NCBI GenBank assembly: GCA_022769825.1
Contig: JALEJI010000039.1
Location: 29,582 to 93,581, forward strand
Direction of reading: 5' to 3'
Origin: Prevotella sp.
GTDB taxonomy: Bacteria; Bacteroidota; Bacteroidia; Bacteroidales; Bacteroidaceae
Length of the DNA: 64,000 nt
The first letter of the stretch is position 1. Each line of letters starts with the position of its first letter. Position numbers and translations under genes: made by a program. Positions 16,638 through 25,998 of the stretch are shown one piece after another. The notes beneath the pieces were generated by a model. The model did not search any database, was not told the DNA's origin, and saw only the letters and a list, made by a program, of their open reading frames with translations.

Positions 16638-17561
16638 CTACAGGCGCATAAGGGCCTCAGGACTTATCCTGTGCGGATTCTTCTTCATCGGCTTCACCTT
16701 GAACTTGTCGAAGCCTTCGCCATACACGCCAATGACATTGGTCTCCGTGACAAACGCCTTGGGGTCTATCTCGTTGATGATGCGGAAGATGGTGCTGCTC
16801 TCCTTGCGCTTGGCCATGATGAAGAGCATCTTCACGTCGTGGCCCGTGTAGAAGCCATGAGCCTCAATCACCGTGGCGCCACGATGGGGATATACGGCTA
16901 TGCGAGAGGCTATCTCCTTGTACTTGTCGGAAATGATGAAGAACTGCACGCTGCTATGCCTGATATTCACCACTTGGTCTACGCAATAGGCGGAAACAAG
17001 CAACACCACGTATCCATAGATTACTTGCTCGAAGTTGTGGAACACCAAATAAGACGACGATATTATCACGATGTCGCACATCATGATGACCCTGCCAAGG
17101 GATATGTCGCGATACTTGTGCACTATCGCCGCCACGATGTCGGTACCTCCCGTGGAACCGTTGAACGCGAGACCCATGCCAACGCCACTGCCACAGAAGA
17201 TGGCTCCTATGAGACTTGCCATGAACGGCTGGTCGGCAAGCAAGTGGAGAGAGCCCGCGTTGCTTCGGGCGAAAGTGGTCAAGGCCGTAAGCACAAGCAC
17301 GGCATAGATGGTCTTGGCGCAAAACTTCCAACCAAGAATCTTCAACGCCACGAGCAAGAGGGCGGCGTTTATTATGAAATAAGATGTTTGCACGGGAATG
17401 TTCATAGCCCAGAAGAGAAGCGACGACACACCTGGCACGCCACTCGCCGTGATGTTGTTGGGCAAGAGAAACACGTTCCAACCGATACAGTACGTCACCA
17501 TAGCCACGGTTATCATGACGTAGTCGCGCATTTCGTTAATTACTTTAGCACTGATTTTCAT
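16638..17561 (-). CDS. YitT family membrane protein (DUF161 with DUF2179)
   Basis: A 307-residue inner-membrane protein. Residues about 10-190 hold five to six hydrophobic segments of the YitT core, with conserved GWNVFLLPNNITASGVPGVS and GMGLAFNGSTGGTDIVAAIV. The last 100 residues form the soluble DUF2179 ferredoxin-like domain (HRGATVIEAHGFYTGHDVKM, VTETNVIGVYGEGFDKFK). Function is unknown in the family; transport is suspected. I chose ATG 17561 (MKISAKVINEMRDYV); upstream in-frame starts give an unlikely polar leader. It is 128 bp after the HAD gene, so cotranscription is possible but not certain. Confidence 0.88.
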   Translation of the reverse strand: MKISAKVINEMRDYVMITVAMVTYCIGWNVFLLPNNITASGVPGVSSLLFWAMNIPVQTSYFIINAALLLVALKILGWKFCAKTIYAVLVLTALTTFARSNAGSLHLLADQPFMASLIGAIFCGSGVGMGLAFNGSTGGTDIVAAIVHKYRDISLGRVIMMCDIVIISSSYLVFHNFEQVIYGYVVLLVSAYCVDQVVNIRHSSVQFFIISDKYKEIASRIAVYPHRGATVIEAHGFYTGHDVKMLFIMAKRKESSTIFRIINEIDPKAFVTETNVIGVYGEGFDKFKVKPMKKNPHRISPEALMRL

Positions 17562-17689
17562 TAATTGCTTTTCTATAGGTAAATCATCGGCAAAATTAGT
17601 GAAATAAATTATATATAATGTGTGTTTGCCGATAATTATTTTCATGCCGCACGCCATCGCGGGATGAATGGGCCTGTCGCCATCGCCCC

Positions 17690-18472
17690 TCAACGACTTA
17701 TGACCCCGAAATGGAGCAACGCGTTCAATACGCCGTCATCGTCCACGCTCGTGGTCACATAGTCGGCAACGGCCTTCACCTCATCGCTCGCGTTGCCCAT
17801 CGCCACGCCAATGCCGGCTTGCTTGATGATAGGCATGTCATTGCCGCCATCGCCAAACGCCATGGTCTCGTCTATCCGCATGTGCTCGTGCTCTGCCATG
17901 GCAAGCAGGGCCTTGCCCTTGTCGGCAGAGACATTGGTGATGTCGGTAAACGACGGATGCCAACGCGAGCTCACGCAGTCGGAGATGCCGTCCATGACAT
18001 CCTTTTCCTCCTCGGCATTGAAAAACACGCTTATTTGGAGGATAGGCTCTTTCATGACCACCGACATTGGGGCGAAATCGAAATCGAGGTTCAGTCCGAC
18101 CTTGAACTGCTTGGTCAACTCCTCTGAATCGTTCACCACGCCAATGTGGTCGGTGCCAACGACGACAGCCGCCTTATGGAACTTATTGGCGCCGTCCAGG
18201 ATTTTACTCACCGAGGTGGCTGATATCCTGTGACAGTTGAAACGTGTCTGCCCCACCACGCACAACGCTCCCGTGGTCGTGATGTAACCGTCGATGAGGT
18301 GCTCTATCTGACCAAGGTTGTTGATGAAAAGCATGGGACGCCCCGTGGATATATAGACCTTCACGCCGTTGGCCTTAGCCTGTGTCAGGGCGTCAACGGT
18401 TGATTGGGGAATCTTGTGCGTATTGAAACTGACGAGCGTGCCGTCTATGTCGAAAAACAAATACTTGACCAT
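17690..18472 (-). CDS. Cof-type HAD superfamily phosphatase
   Basis: A 260-residue HAD hydrolase with the C2B cap typical of Cof proteins. Motif I is FFDIDGTLVS (residues 6-15, nucleophile Asp), motif II ISTGRP, motif III Lys in the KGKALLAM region, and motif IV GDGGNDMPIIKQAGIGVAMG. These enzymes dephosphorylate sugar phosphates, flavin precursors or nucleotides; the specific substrate cannot be read. It begins 8 bp after the aspartyl protease stop, near the end of the dut-led operon. Confidence 0.9.
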   Translation of the reverse strand: MVKYLFFDIDGTLVSFNTHKIPQSTVDALTQAKANGVKVYISTGRPMLFINNLGQIEHLIDGYITTTGALCVVGQTRFNCHRISATSVSKILDGANKFHKAAVVVGTDHIGVVNDSEELTKQFKVGLNLDFDFAPMSVVMKEPILQISVFFNAEEEKDVMDGISDCVSSRWHPSFTDITNVSADKGKALLAMAEHEHMRIDETMAFGDGGNDMPIIKQAGIGVAMGNASDEVKAVADYVTTSVDDDGVLNALLHFGVISR

Positions 18473-18480
18473 AAATAAAA

Positions 18481-19668
18481 CTATCTTGTTATAACCACGT
18501 CCTTGACCTTTCCTTCCTGCGTGAGCACCCGCATCTTGTGCGTCATGCCCTTGACGAGCGTGAACCGCTGGAACGCCGCGAAACTGGCGATGGCCTTGCC
18601 GTCGATAGAGATGATTATGTCGCCTTGCCTAAGTCCCGCCTCGTAGTCGGCGCATCCAGGCATTACTATACCCACCGAGGCCCGGCCGTCATCGGTGGGG
18701 ACATAGGCCGTGGTGAGGGGCTTGTTGCTCACCTTCACGCTGTCGCCATCATCATAAGGCTGAAAGCGGATGTAGCGTCGGAAGCCATTGATGATGACAG
18801 CCCCGTAGCGCAACATGGCTGCGCCAATCTTGCTTGAGCCTTGCGTGGTCACCGCGCTGACATCAAGAAACGAGAAGTCGTCCCATTTCAAGCGGTCGAG
18901 CTTCAGAAACGCCACCTCGCCGCCACGTTCCGCACCGATGTTGCCTATGGTGAGCTTGCCTTTGACCCTGGCCTCCACTTGGCTGTTCACGTTCCTGCTC
19001 TTGTAGGCGTGCTCGTCGAAGCTCTGCTTGTTCATGGTGTAGAGCACATTAGAGCCGGTGTCGAAAAGCGCCTCGTCGTAATGGCGCTTGAACGGGCTCA
19101 CCATGACATAGGGCACAAACCATTTGAGCTTATAATGAAGGGCGTAACCAGTCTCACCGTCGAAGAAGTCGCGACGGTCGGCAATGACCATGCGCCTGTT
19201 GCGAGTGTCTATCTTGCAGCAAAGTCCCTTGTTGAAAAAGTCGAAACCGATGATGCCGTCATAGGCGCGCAACATGGTAGACGGGAACAGCGACGCCACA
19301 TAACCCGTTATGGTCAGCTTGCCGATAGTGATGGCTGGCAACTGCACGACGCTCACCGTGTCGCTTCTGCCGGCGGCGTCGCGGCTGACCACGCTTCCCA
19401 GAGCCCTAAGGCCACTGATGGGAGAACTGGCATAGACCGTGCCTTGGCTTGCCCCCGTGTCGAGGCAGAAACGATAGACGCGCCCGCCTGCCGTGGCCTT
19501 GACGAATATCTGGTTGTCCACGACCTCTATCGGAATGGTGTCGGCAAAGTTGCGCTGCGAGAACGTGAAGTTGGTGCTGTAACCGCGCGTCTGCGCATTG
19601 GCCATCACAGGCAACAGCACGGCAAGCAAACAAGCCACTGACCTTTTCATCACCTTGCGCTTTTTCAT
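18481..19668 (-). CDS. Secreted retropepsin-like aspartyl protease with PDZ domain
   Basis: A 395-residue exported protein. After a signal peptide (cut near ANAQ, residue 26) there are two aspartyl-protease lobes, each with its own DTG: FCLDTGASQGTV (residues 70-72) and LFDTGSNVLYTM (203-205), with the flap-side IIGFDFF at about 139. A PDZ domain fills about 320-395 (GCADYEAGLRQGDIIISIDG). Two catalytic Asp in one chain imply an active monomer. Likely role is periplasmic or surface proteolysis, inferred from its place after EnvC. A second in-frame ATG at 19650 would also give a good signal peptide. Confidence 0.88.
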   Translation of the reverse strand: MKKRKVMKRSVACLLAVLLPVMANAQTRGYSTNFTFSQRNFADTIPIEVVDNQIFVKATAGGRVYRFCLDTGASQGTVYASSPISGLRALGSVVSRDAAGRSDTVSVVQLPAITIGKLTITGYVASLFPSTMLRAYDGIIGFDFFNKGLCCKIDTRNRRMVIADRRDFFDGETGYALHYKLKWFVPYVMVSPFKRHYDEALFDTGSNVLYTMNKQSFDEHAYKSRNVNSQVEARVKGKLTIGNIGAERGGEVAFLKLDRLKWDDFSFLDVSAVTTQGSSKIGAAMLRYGAVIINGFRRYIRFQPYDDGDSVKVSNKPLTTAYVPTDDGRASVGIVMPGCADYEAGLRQGDIIISIDGKAIASFAAFQRFTLVKGMTHKMRVLTQEGKVKDVVITR

Positions 19669-19716
19669 GAGTCCATTACGTTCCGTCGGACGCCGACGCC
19701 TTGTCGCCCCGGGGCG

Positions 19717-21417
19717 TCAACGTCCCAACCAAGCTTCCGGGTTCAGCTTGGCACGCTCCTTGCGAAGCTGGAACTGCAATATATGGTCTGGCCCGACGGT
19801 GCCAATGACCTGCCTGGTCGAGACTTTCTGGCCCCTGCTCACACTTGCCGAACTCAAGTTGGAATATACCGAGATATACGCTCCGTGGCGCAGCATGACC
19901 ACCACCGTGCCGGCATAGCTGAGCACGGCGCTCACCTCGCCGTCGTAGATGGCGCGCGCCTTACAGCCGCTGCCACCCATGATGTTTATGCCCTTGTTGT
20001 CGAGCGTCACGCCTTTCAGTCCGGCCACGTGGTATTGCCCGAAATGGCTTACCACGCGGTATCCGCCCGTTATAGGCATCGGCAAGCGTCCCTTGTTTGC
20101 CTCGAAGCCATTGTTCATCATCCTGTCCATGGATGAGAATCGCTGTTCTTCCTCTTGGTCTTGCTTGGCCTCGGCAATGTCTTTCTTGGCCCTCTCGGCG
20201 TCGGCCGCCTGCTTTCTCTCGGCTGCCTCGCGCGCCGCCTCAGCCTCGCGCGCCGCCTGTTCAGCCGCGGCCTTTCTCGCCGTCGCCGCGGCTTCCAGCT
20301 CTTGCGCCTTCCGCTTCTCCTCGGCTGCCGCCGCCTCGCGTGCCTTGCGCGCTGCCTCCTCTGCCGCGCGAGCCTTCCTTGCCGCTTGCTCGGCGGCAAG
20401 CTCGCGCTGCCTGGCCTCGGCAATGCGTCGGGCGTTCTCGCGTGCCGCAGCCTCAGCAGCCGCTTTCTTCCTGGCTATCTCAGCTTTTCGACGAGCCTGC
20501 GCGGCCGCCAGCGCTGCCGCCTTGCGTCGTGCCTCGGCCTCAGCGCGGGCACGCACGCGGGCCACCTCAATCTCCACCTGACGGTCAATCTCAGCGTTCA
20601 GCGCCGCGTCTTTCTTGCGTTGGTCGGCGATGATGCCCTGGATGGTGCTCTGCTGCTTCCGCAGGCCGTTCACTATCTCTTGCTGCTGGTTCTTGTTGGC
20701 CTCAAGCTTGGCATGCTCCTGCTGGCCCTTATGGAGCAGATTGCTCTTCTGCCCCTTCACGTTGCGCAGTTGCGCGTGCTTGTCGGAAACCTGCTGGCGT
20801 TTTGCCTTCACGGCCTCGCCCTGTGCACGCTGGTAGTTGGCATACTCACGCACGAAACGCAGACGGCGATACATCTGGTAGAGGTTCTTGGCCGAGAAGA
20901 TGAACATCAGCTTGTCTTGCATGGTGCGATGGCGCGCCATGTAGCGCATGGACTTGATGTATTTGTTCTGCCTGTCTTTCAGCTGGGCCTTCAACGTGTT
21001 GAGCTGGGAGTTGAGAATGCCAATGTTGCCATTGATATGGTGTATGTCCTTCTCAATGTCGTCGATGTTGTGCTTGCTCTTGTCTATCTCGCCGTTGATC
21101 ATCATCAGCTCATTGAGCTTCTTGCTGACGTTCTCGCGGTTTTCCTTCAGGGCTTTCTGCTGTTCCTTGATTTTCCTTTGGATGTCGGCCCTCTGGCTCT
21201 GCAGCTTCTTTATCGACGCGTTGGAATATGTCACCGCGGCGCCTTTTTTCGCCTTGGCGTTGCCGGCCTTTGTCTTCTTGGCCGTGCGGTTCACTTGCGC
21301 CGTGCGGTTGGCCTTTCTTGTCGCCGTCCGCTTCCTTGTCTGGGCGAGGGCTTGCGGCGCCGCCACGACAAAGGCGAGCAATATATAAACGATGTGCCTA
21401 AAACAAAAATTCTTCAT
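19717..21417 (-). CDS. EnvC-like murein hydrolase activator with a long helical rod
   Basis: A 566-residue periplasmic protein: signal peptide (1-25), coiled coil (about 65-270), an unbroken Ala/Glu/Arg/Lys-rich rod (about 281-425, TolA-like), then a LytM/M23 domain (about 445-566). The LytM domain has lost its zinc ligands: GINIMGGSG, VYSNLSSA and LQFQLRK stand where active enzymes carry His and Asp (GxDI, YxHL, HxH). That matches E. coli EnvC, which is inactive and switches on amidases at the septum, and like it the protein ends in WLGR. At 566 residues it is about 150 longer than E. coli EnvC, because of the rod. Starts directly at the DUF4292 stop. Confidence 0.9.
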   Translation of the reverse strand: MKNFCFRHIVYILLAFVVAAPQALAQTRKRTATRKANRTAQVNRTAKKTKAGNAKAKKGAAVTYSNASIKKLQSQRADIQRKIKEQQKALKENRENVSKKLNELMMINGEIDKSKHNIDDIEKDIHHINGNIGILNSQLNTLKAQLKDRQNKYIKSMRYMARHRTMQDKLMFIFSAKNLYQMYRRLRFVREYANYQRAQGEAVKAKRQQVSDKHAQLRNVKGQKSNLLHKGQQEHAKLEANKNQQQEIVNGLRKQQSTIQGIIADQRKKDAALNAEIDRQVEIEVARVRARAEAEARRKAAALAAAQARRKAEIARKKAAAEAAARENARRIAEARQRELAAEQAARKARAAEEAARKAREAAAAEEKRKAQELEAAATARKAAAEQAAREAEAAREAAERKQAADAERAKKDIAEAKQDQEEEQRFSSMDRMMNNGFEANKGRLPMPITGGYRVVSHFGQYHVAGLKGVTLDNKGINIMGGSGCKARAIYDGEVSAVLSYAGTVVVMLRHGAYISVYSNLSSASVSRGQKVSTRQVIGTVGPDHILQFQLRKERAKLNPEAWLGR

Positions 21418-22317
21418 TTACATGCTGAATAGTTTGGAGAAAATATCGGTTGCCTCTATCTTCTTGTACCTTGACGAGAGCGTGGTCTCCGTGCTCCATT
21501 TCGACGATGTTGATATGTCGTCCATGTCCAAGGTCATGGTAATTCTCTGCACCTTCTTCGTTGCCGAGGTCTGGAACGAGAGTTCCTCAAAGGCTGGGAA
21601 CATCTTTGCCCCGACAGGCTTGAACTTGCCATACTTCATCGTCAGCACCGATGTGCCATGCTGTGCCGACGCGTATGTGGCTTTCACGTCGCTGATAAGC
21701 TCGGTCTGGCGTGAGACGTTCCACACCAGGCTAAGGTTGCCGTTCCTCACGCTGACCGGCACCGTGGTTGCCGAGCCACCCAGCTCAGCCTTGAACTTGG
21801 ATATGTTCTTCTCTTCAACTTCCTTGCTTCCCGGCAGATACAACTGGTTCCAGAACAAGGCTTGCAGGGCGTTGAAGTCGAGGCCGTTAGCCTTCAGGAA
21901 GTCTATTTGGCGATAGTCTTCCTTTACATATTGCTTGTGCAACCTGTCGACCACGAGCACGTATTCGGGCGTGAACTCCAACCGGCCCACCTCGGTGTGC
22001 AGCACCGGCATGAAGAGCTGTAACCTTATCATCTGGTCCTTGCGCATGTGCAGGCTTCCCGGCACCGACACGTCCTTGCCTCCCATTGAGGCGGTGAAGT
22101 CGAGGTCGGCCACTATGTCTTGCGCGTCCACCTTCTTGTCGTTGACCCTTTCCACGAAGGCAAAGGTCGATTGCTGCGTGGCGACCTCTGTTTTCTGGGC
22201 CTTTGGCAAATTGGACATTGGCTTGTCGGCGTCTTTCACCACCGCTTTCTTGGCGCCACAGGAGGCGAGGAGCAACAAGGCCGAGACGGCTGCCATTCCG
22301 AGTCTAAAATTCTTCAT
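21418..22317 (-). CDS. DUF4292 family lipoprotein
   Basis: A 299-residue lipoprotein with lipobox LLASC at about residue 20. The mature part has the beta-rich, LolA/LolB-like pattern of DUF4292 (DIVADLDFTASMGGKDVSVPG, RLQLFMPVLHTEVGRLEFTP, EYVLVVDRLHKQYV). This suggests a hydrophobic groove for lipid or lipoprotein handling; no biochemical role is established to my knowledge. ATG 22317 overlaps the TPR stop as TGATG, so translation is coupled, and the EnvC start follows its stop without a gap. This neighbour set recurs across Bacteroidetes as far as I recall. Confidence 0.85.
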   Translation of the reverse strand: MKNFRLGMAAVSALLLLASCGAKKAVVKDADKPMSNLPKAQKTEVATQQSTFAFVERVNDKKVDAQDIVADLDFTASMGGKDVSVPGSLHMRKDQMIRLQLFMPVLHTEVGRLEFTPEYVLVVDRLHKQYVKEDYRQIDFLKANGLDFNALQALFWNQLYLPGSKEVEEKNISKFKAELGGSATTVPVSVRNGNLSLVWNVSRQTELISDVKATYASAQHGTSVLTMKYGKFKPVGAKMFPAFEELSFQTSATKKVQRITMTLDMDDISTSSKWSTETTLSSRYKKIEATDIFSKLFSM

Positions 22318-24086
22318 CACTTCGATTTCTTTCTGTAAAGTCTTATTTTCTTTTCCAACGCCTTGGCGTCGCCACCCTGCTTCACGGCCTTCTCACAGAA
22401 CGAGGCGGCTGAGCCGTAATCGCCCAAGGCGGCATAGATGTCGGCCGCGTGCTCGTAGAGCGTGTTCGACGAGGTGCTGTCGGAAACGAATTTCAACGTT
22501 TGGTCAATGTATATCTTGGCATCGGCATACCGGCCGAGCCTATATAGAATCCAGGCATAAGTGTCAAGGTAAGTGGCGTTCTTGGGCTCCGCGGCTATGG
22601 CCTTGGCGCTCATCTTCTCGGCCCTGTCGAGGTCAACGCCGTCGACGCTGAGGAAATAGGCGTAGTTGTTGAGCGTCCCGATGTTGCCAGGGTCGTATTG
22701 CAAGCAACTGTCGTAAGCGGCATAAGCCTCTTTCTTCAAGTCATTGGCAGAGTAGATCTCGCCCATGATGGAGTATATCTCCGCCACTATCGCCGTGTTG
22801 CTTTGGTCATTGATAAACGCCGTGCCTTTCCTCAGTGCGTCGAGGGCGCCCTTGTCGTCTTTAAGATAATAGCGGGAAAGGCCGGTGAAGAAATAAAAAG
22901 GCAGGAAGTCGGGGTTATAGAGCATGCCGGGCTCGCTGAGCGCGGCTATCTCCTTCCAGTCTTGCGACGCCCACTTGTCTTGTATGAGTTGCACCCTTGC
23001 GTCAGCGTTGTCGGGTTGCAACTGAATCAACTGCGCGAGGGCGTTGTCTATGGAGTCTTTCGGGAATTTCCTCAGCGTGTAGTACGCAGCCTTGAGCTGT
23101 GCCACCGTCGTGTCTCGCGGCACCACGGCCTGCACTTTCCTGAAGAGCTCCACCACGTTGGTGGAGTCGCCGCCCGTGCTCTCGTTTTGCTGTATGGCGT
23201 TGCGCAGGAACTGCACGCGCGTCTCTTGCGGTGTCTCCTTGCCAAAGAGCAAGCGGTTCATCATGTCCTTGGCGAGAGCGTCTTGTCCCGAGCCGTTGTA
23301 ATAATCGTAGAGGCAGCTCTGCGCCATGGCGTTGTCGGGCTCGCTTTTCAGCACTCCGGAATAGATGTCGTATGCTTCCTGCATGCGCTTGTGCTGCATC
23401 AGCCAGTTGCCGAGCATGAGCTTGAAGTTAGGGTCGTTGGGATGCGAGTCGGCCAATGCCTTCAAGGTGTTGTAGGCGCCCTTGGCGTCGCCTTTCATCT
23501 CATAGGCGTTCATGCGCATCAACGAGAGCTGGTCGCTCTGGCCGTCCATCTCCTCAAGGCGTCTGATGGCATCCAGCATCTTGTCGTATTTCTTCTGCCG
23601 GCCATACAGTCGCACCAATATGGCGACCACGTCGTCGCGGTCGCGATGCGCCTGGTAGAGTCTCTCGTATGTGTCGATGGCCTTGTCGAAATATCCCATG
23701 CCGAGGCTCATCTGTGCCAAGCGCTCTTGATAGGTGTCGTTGTCCGGCGCGAGCCTCGCGGCGGTCTCCAAGTGGCTAAACGCGAGGTCAACACTGTCCT
23801 TGTCGGCGAAATAATCGGCACGCATGTAATGGGCCACCGCCGAGCGTGGGTTTATGCGCAGGCAAGAGTCGATGAGCATCATCGAGGAGTCGGCGTTGCC
23901 TTTCTCTCGTTGGCGCAGGGCCGAGAGGAAACGCTCTCCAAAGAGGCTGTCTTGCTCATAGGTCAGCGTGTCGGCGTTGACCGCCTCCTTGTCTTTGCTT
24001 CCAAGCACCGACGACACCGCCGCCACATGGCAAACCACTGCCGCAAAGGCAAGGGCGAGGATATTCAAACCACGTTTTCTCATCAT
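22317..24086 (-). CDS. Exported tetratricopeptide-repeat protein
   Basis: A 589-residue protein with a signal sequence ([20 protein letters not shown]) followed by TPR repeats over nearly the whole length, e.g. [72 protein letters not shown] and [20 protein letters not shown]. It should act as a periplasmic or outer-membrane-facing scaffold. The start ATG at 24086 overlaps the dut stop (ATGATGA arrangement), and its own stop overlaps the DUF4292 start, so three genes are translationally linked. Partner proteins are not deducible. Confidence 0.9.
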   Translation of the reverse strand: MMRKRGLNILALAFAAVVCHVAAVSSVLGSKDKEAVNADTLTYEQDSLFGERFLSALRQREKGNADSSMMLIDSCLRINPRSAVAHYMRADYFADKDSVDLAFSHLETAARLAPDNDTYQERLAQMSLGMGYFDKAIDTYERLYQAHRDRDDVVAILVRLYGRQKKYDKMLDAIRRLEEMDGQSDQLSLMRMNAYEMKGDAKGAYNTLKALADSHPNDPNFKLMLGNWLMQHKRMQEAYDIYSGVLKSEPDNAMAQSCLYDYYNGSGQDALAKDMMNRLLFGKETPQETRVQFLRNAIQQNESTGGDSTNVVELFRKVQAVVPRDTTVAQLKAAYYTLRKFPKDSIDNALAQLIQLQPDNADARVQLIQDKWASQDWKEIAALSEPGMLYNPDFLPFYFFTGLSRYYLKDDKGALDALRKGTAFINDQSNTAIVAEIYSIMGEIYSANDLKKEAYAAYDSCLQYDPGNIGTLNNYAYFLSVDGVDLDRAEKMSAKAIAAEPKNATYLDTYAWILYRLGRYADAKIYIDQTLKFVSDSTSSNTLYEHAADIYAALGDYGSAASFCEKAVKQGGDAKALEKKIRLYRKKSK

Positions 24087-24520
24087 TTCACTCCCGTATG
24101 ACCGTAACCGCCTTCGCCTCGCTCCGTCTCGTCGAGCACTTCCACCTCTTCCCATGTGGCCGTCTCGTGTCGCGCGATAACCATCTGCGCCACACGCTCG
24201 CCGGCGTTGACCACGAAGTCGTCGTTGGAGAGGTTCACGAGCAGCACTTTCAGCTCGCCACGATAGTCGGAGTCTATCGTGCCAGGGGTGTTGAGCACGG
24301 TGATGCCGTGCTTCAGCGCGAGCCCGCTGCGGGGGCGCACCTGTGCTTCATAGCCTTCGGGCAGCTCTATGCGTATGCCCGTTGGCACGAGGGTCCGCTC
24401 CATGGGATGGAGCGTGATGGGCGACTCTATGTTAGCACGGAGATCCATGCCCGCGCTTTGACTTGTGGCATAAGCCGGAAGAGGCTGGCAACCAGTGTTT
24501 ACAACTTTGATTTTCACCAT
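24083..24520 (-). CDS. dut: Deoxyuridine 5'-triphosphate nucleotidohydrolase
   Basis: A 145-residue trimeric-type dUTPase, which hydrolyses dUTP to dUMP and pyrophosphate, keeping uracil out of DNA and feeding thymidylate synthesis. All five motifs are present: [43 protein letters not shown] near ERVAQMVI, and [11 protein letters not shown] at the C-terminus. First gene of the operon leading to the TPR protein and EnvC. Its -7 promoter element ends 8 bp before the ATG, implying a leader of only a few nucleotides. Confidence 0.97.
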   Translation of the reverse strand: MVKIKVVNTGCQPLPAYATSQSAGMDLRANIESPITLHPMERTLVPTGIRIELPEGYEAQVRPRSGLALKHGITVLNTPGTIDSDYRGELKVLLVNLSNDDFVVNAGERVAQMVIARHETATWEEVEVLDETERGEGGYGHTGVK

Positions 24521-24527
24521 AATAATG

Positions 24528-24535
24528 CAAAATTA
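24528..24535 (-). promoter_or_regulatory. Promoter -7 element of dut, almost at the start codon
   Basis: Minus-strand TAATTTTG matches TAnnTTTG. The start codon begins 8 bp beyond its final G, so the mRNA should be leaderless or nearly so. Confidence 0.55.
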
Positions 24536-24598
24536 CGCAATTCCGCACATATAATTTAATTTTATTTATTAAAAAGACGAAAAGCCACAAAATAAGCG

Positions 24599-24606
24599 TA
24601 ACTTTG
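24599..24606 (+). promoter_or_regulatory. Promoter -7 element of dgt
   Basis: TAACTTTG matches TAnnTTTG. Transcription would start near 24611, downstream of a possible start at 24604, which supports initiation at 24646. Confidence 0.6.
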
Positions 24607-24645
24607 CCAAAAAGCATCAAGGGCAAAATGTTAGGAGAGACTTCT

Positions 24646-25983
24646 ATGAACTGGCGACAACTCATAAGCAACAAGCGTTTCGGGCAGGAGGAGCGGCACC
24701 CGCTCCGCCACGACGACCGCTCTGAATTCAAGCGCGACGGCGACCGACTCATCTACTCGGCCCCGTTTCGCCGCTTGCAAAACAAGACGCAGGTGTTTCC
24801 CTTGCCTGGGAGCATTTTCGTGCACAATCGCCTCACCCACTCCATCGAGGTGTCATCGCTCGGCAAGAGCCTTGGCGACGACGTGGCACGGCGGCTCATC
24901 GACAAGCACCCGGAACTGAGGAACACGCTGTTTGAGGAGATTGGCTCCATAGTGCAAACGGCGGGACTGGCCCACGACATGGGCAACCCGCCTTTCGGAC
25001 ACTCTGGCGAGAAGGCCATACAGACGTTCTTCACCGAGGACTGCGGCAAGTTCTTGAAAGATGAGGTGTCGGACGCTTTCTGGGACGACATCACCCATTT
25101 CGAGGGCAACGCCAACGCCTTCAGGCTGCTCACCCACCAATTCTTGGGCAGGAGGCCAGGCGGATTCGTGATGACTTACTCCACGCTTGCCGCTGTGGTG
25201 AAATACCCGCGCGCGAGCAGTCTGGCCGGCGGGCACGGCAAGTTCGGCTTCTTCGCCTCAGAGGCGGCGGCGTATGAGAAGATAGCCAGCGAGCTGGGCA
25301 TCAAGCGGCTGTCGGCGACGGGCGAGCCGCTGCTCTATGCCAGGCACCCTTTGGTTTACCTCATGGAGGCCGCCGACGACATCTGCTATGAGATAATGGA
25401 CATAGAAGACTCCCACAAGCTGCGCATTCTCACCTTCGACGAGACGCGCGACTTGCTTCTCGGCTTCTTCGACGAGGAGGCAAGGAAAGACATTTTGGAA
25501 AGGCTTGCCGATGACGGCGTGACCGACGAGAACGAGCAGGTGGTGTATTTCCGCGCCTGCGCCGTGGGCAAGCTTGAACATGAATGCGTGGAGGCGTTCG
25601 TGGCCAACGAGGACAAGATATTGGACGGCACGTTCACCGGAAGCCTCATCGACCACATTGCCGAGCCGCAACGCGAGGCTTACCAGCGATGCGTGAAGAC
25701 ATCATACAAGAAGATTTACCATTCCAAGCCCGTACTCGACATCGAGCTTAGCGGTTACAAGATAATGGAGACGCTCATGCGCACGTTCATCGACGCGGCG
25801 GCACATCCCGAGAGGTTCCACTCCAGGCAGCTCATAAACCGCTTCTCGTCACAGTATGACATACACAGCGACAACCTCGAGACCCGCATCATGGCGGTGC
25901 TCGACTTCATAAGCGGCATGACCGATGTCTACGCCCTCGACATATACCAGAAAATCAGCGGCATTGCCCTGCCGATAGTATAA
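24646..25983 (+). CDS. dgt: Deoxyguanosinetriphosphate triphosphohydrolase-like protein
   Basis: A 445-residue HD-domain dNTP triphosphohydrolase. HD ligands appear in FVHNRLTHSIEVSSLGKSLG and LAHDMGNPPFGHSGEKAI; the C-terminal region with YKIMETLMRTFIDAAAHPER matches the family. It cleaves dGTP (or other dNTPs) to the nucleoside and tripolyphosphate and so tunes dNTP pools. ATG 24646 (MNWRQLISNKRFGQEERHP) follows AGGAGA and is consistent with the promoter; upstream in-frame ATGs at 24604 and 24628 are less likely. Divergent from dut, with 125 bp between start codons, so two dNTP-pool enzymes are adjacent. Confidence 0.93.
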   Translation: MNWRQLISNKRFGQEERHPLRHDDRSEFKRDGDRLIYSAPFRRLQNKTQVFPLPGSIFVHNRLTHSIEVSSLGKSLGDDVARRLIDKHPELRNTLFEEIGSIVQTAGLAHDMGNPPFGHSGEKAIQTFFTEDCGKFLKDEVSDAFWDDITHFEGNANAFRLLTHQFLGRRPGGFVMTYSTLAAVVKYPRASSLAGGHGKFGFFASEAAAYEKIASELGIKRLSATGEPLLYARHPLVYLMEAADDICYEIMDIEDSHKLRILTFDETRDLLLGFFDEEARKDILERLADDGVTDENEQVVYFRACAVGKLEHECVEAFVANEDKILDGTFTGSLIDHIAEPQREAYQRCVKTSYKKIYHSKPVLDIELSGYKIMETLMRTFIDAAAHPERFHSRQLINRFSSQYDIHSDNLETRIMAVLDFISGMTDVYALDIYQKISGIALPIV

Positions 25984-25998
25984 GCGCGAGGGGCGAGG

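Noticed and set aside
20155..21432. Antisense open frame over envC
   Set aside because: Arises from the Ala/Arg/Glu-rich rod codons read backwards (Leu/Arg-rich); no initiation context.
22698..24101. Antisense open frame over the TPR gene
   Set aside because: The TPR protein has clear repeats and signal peptide; the antisense product is low-complexity His/Arg/Val-rich and lacks motifs.
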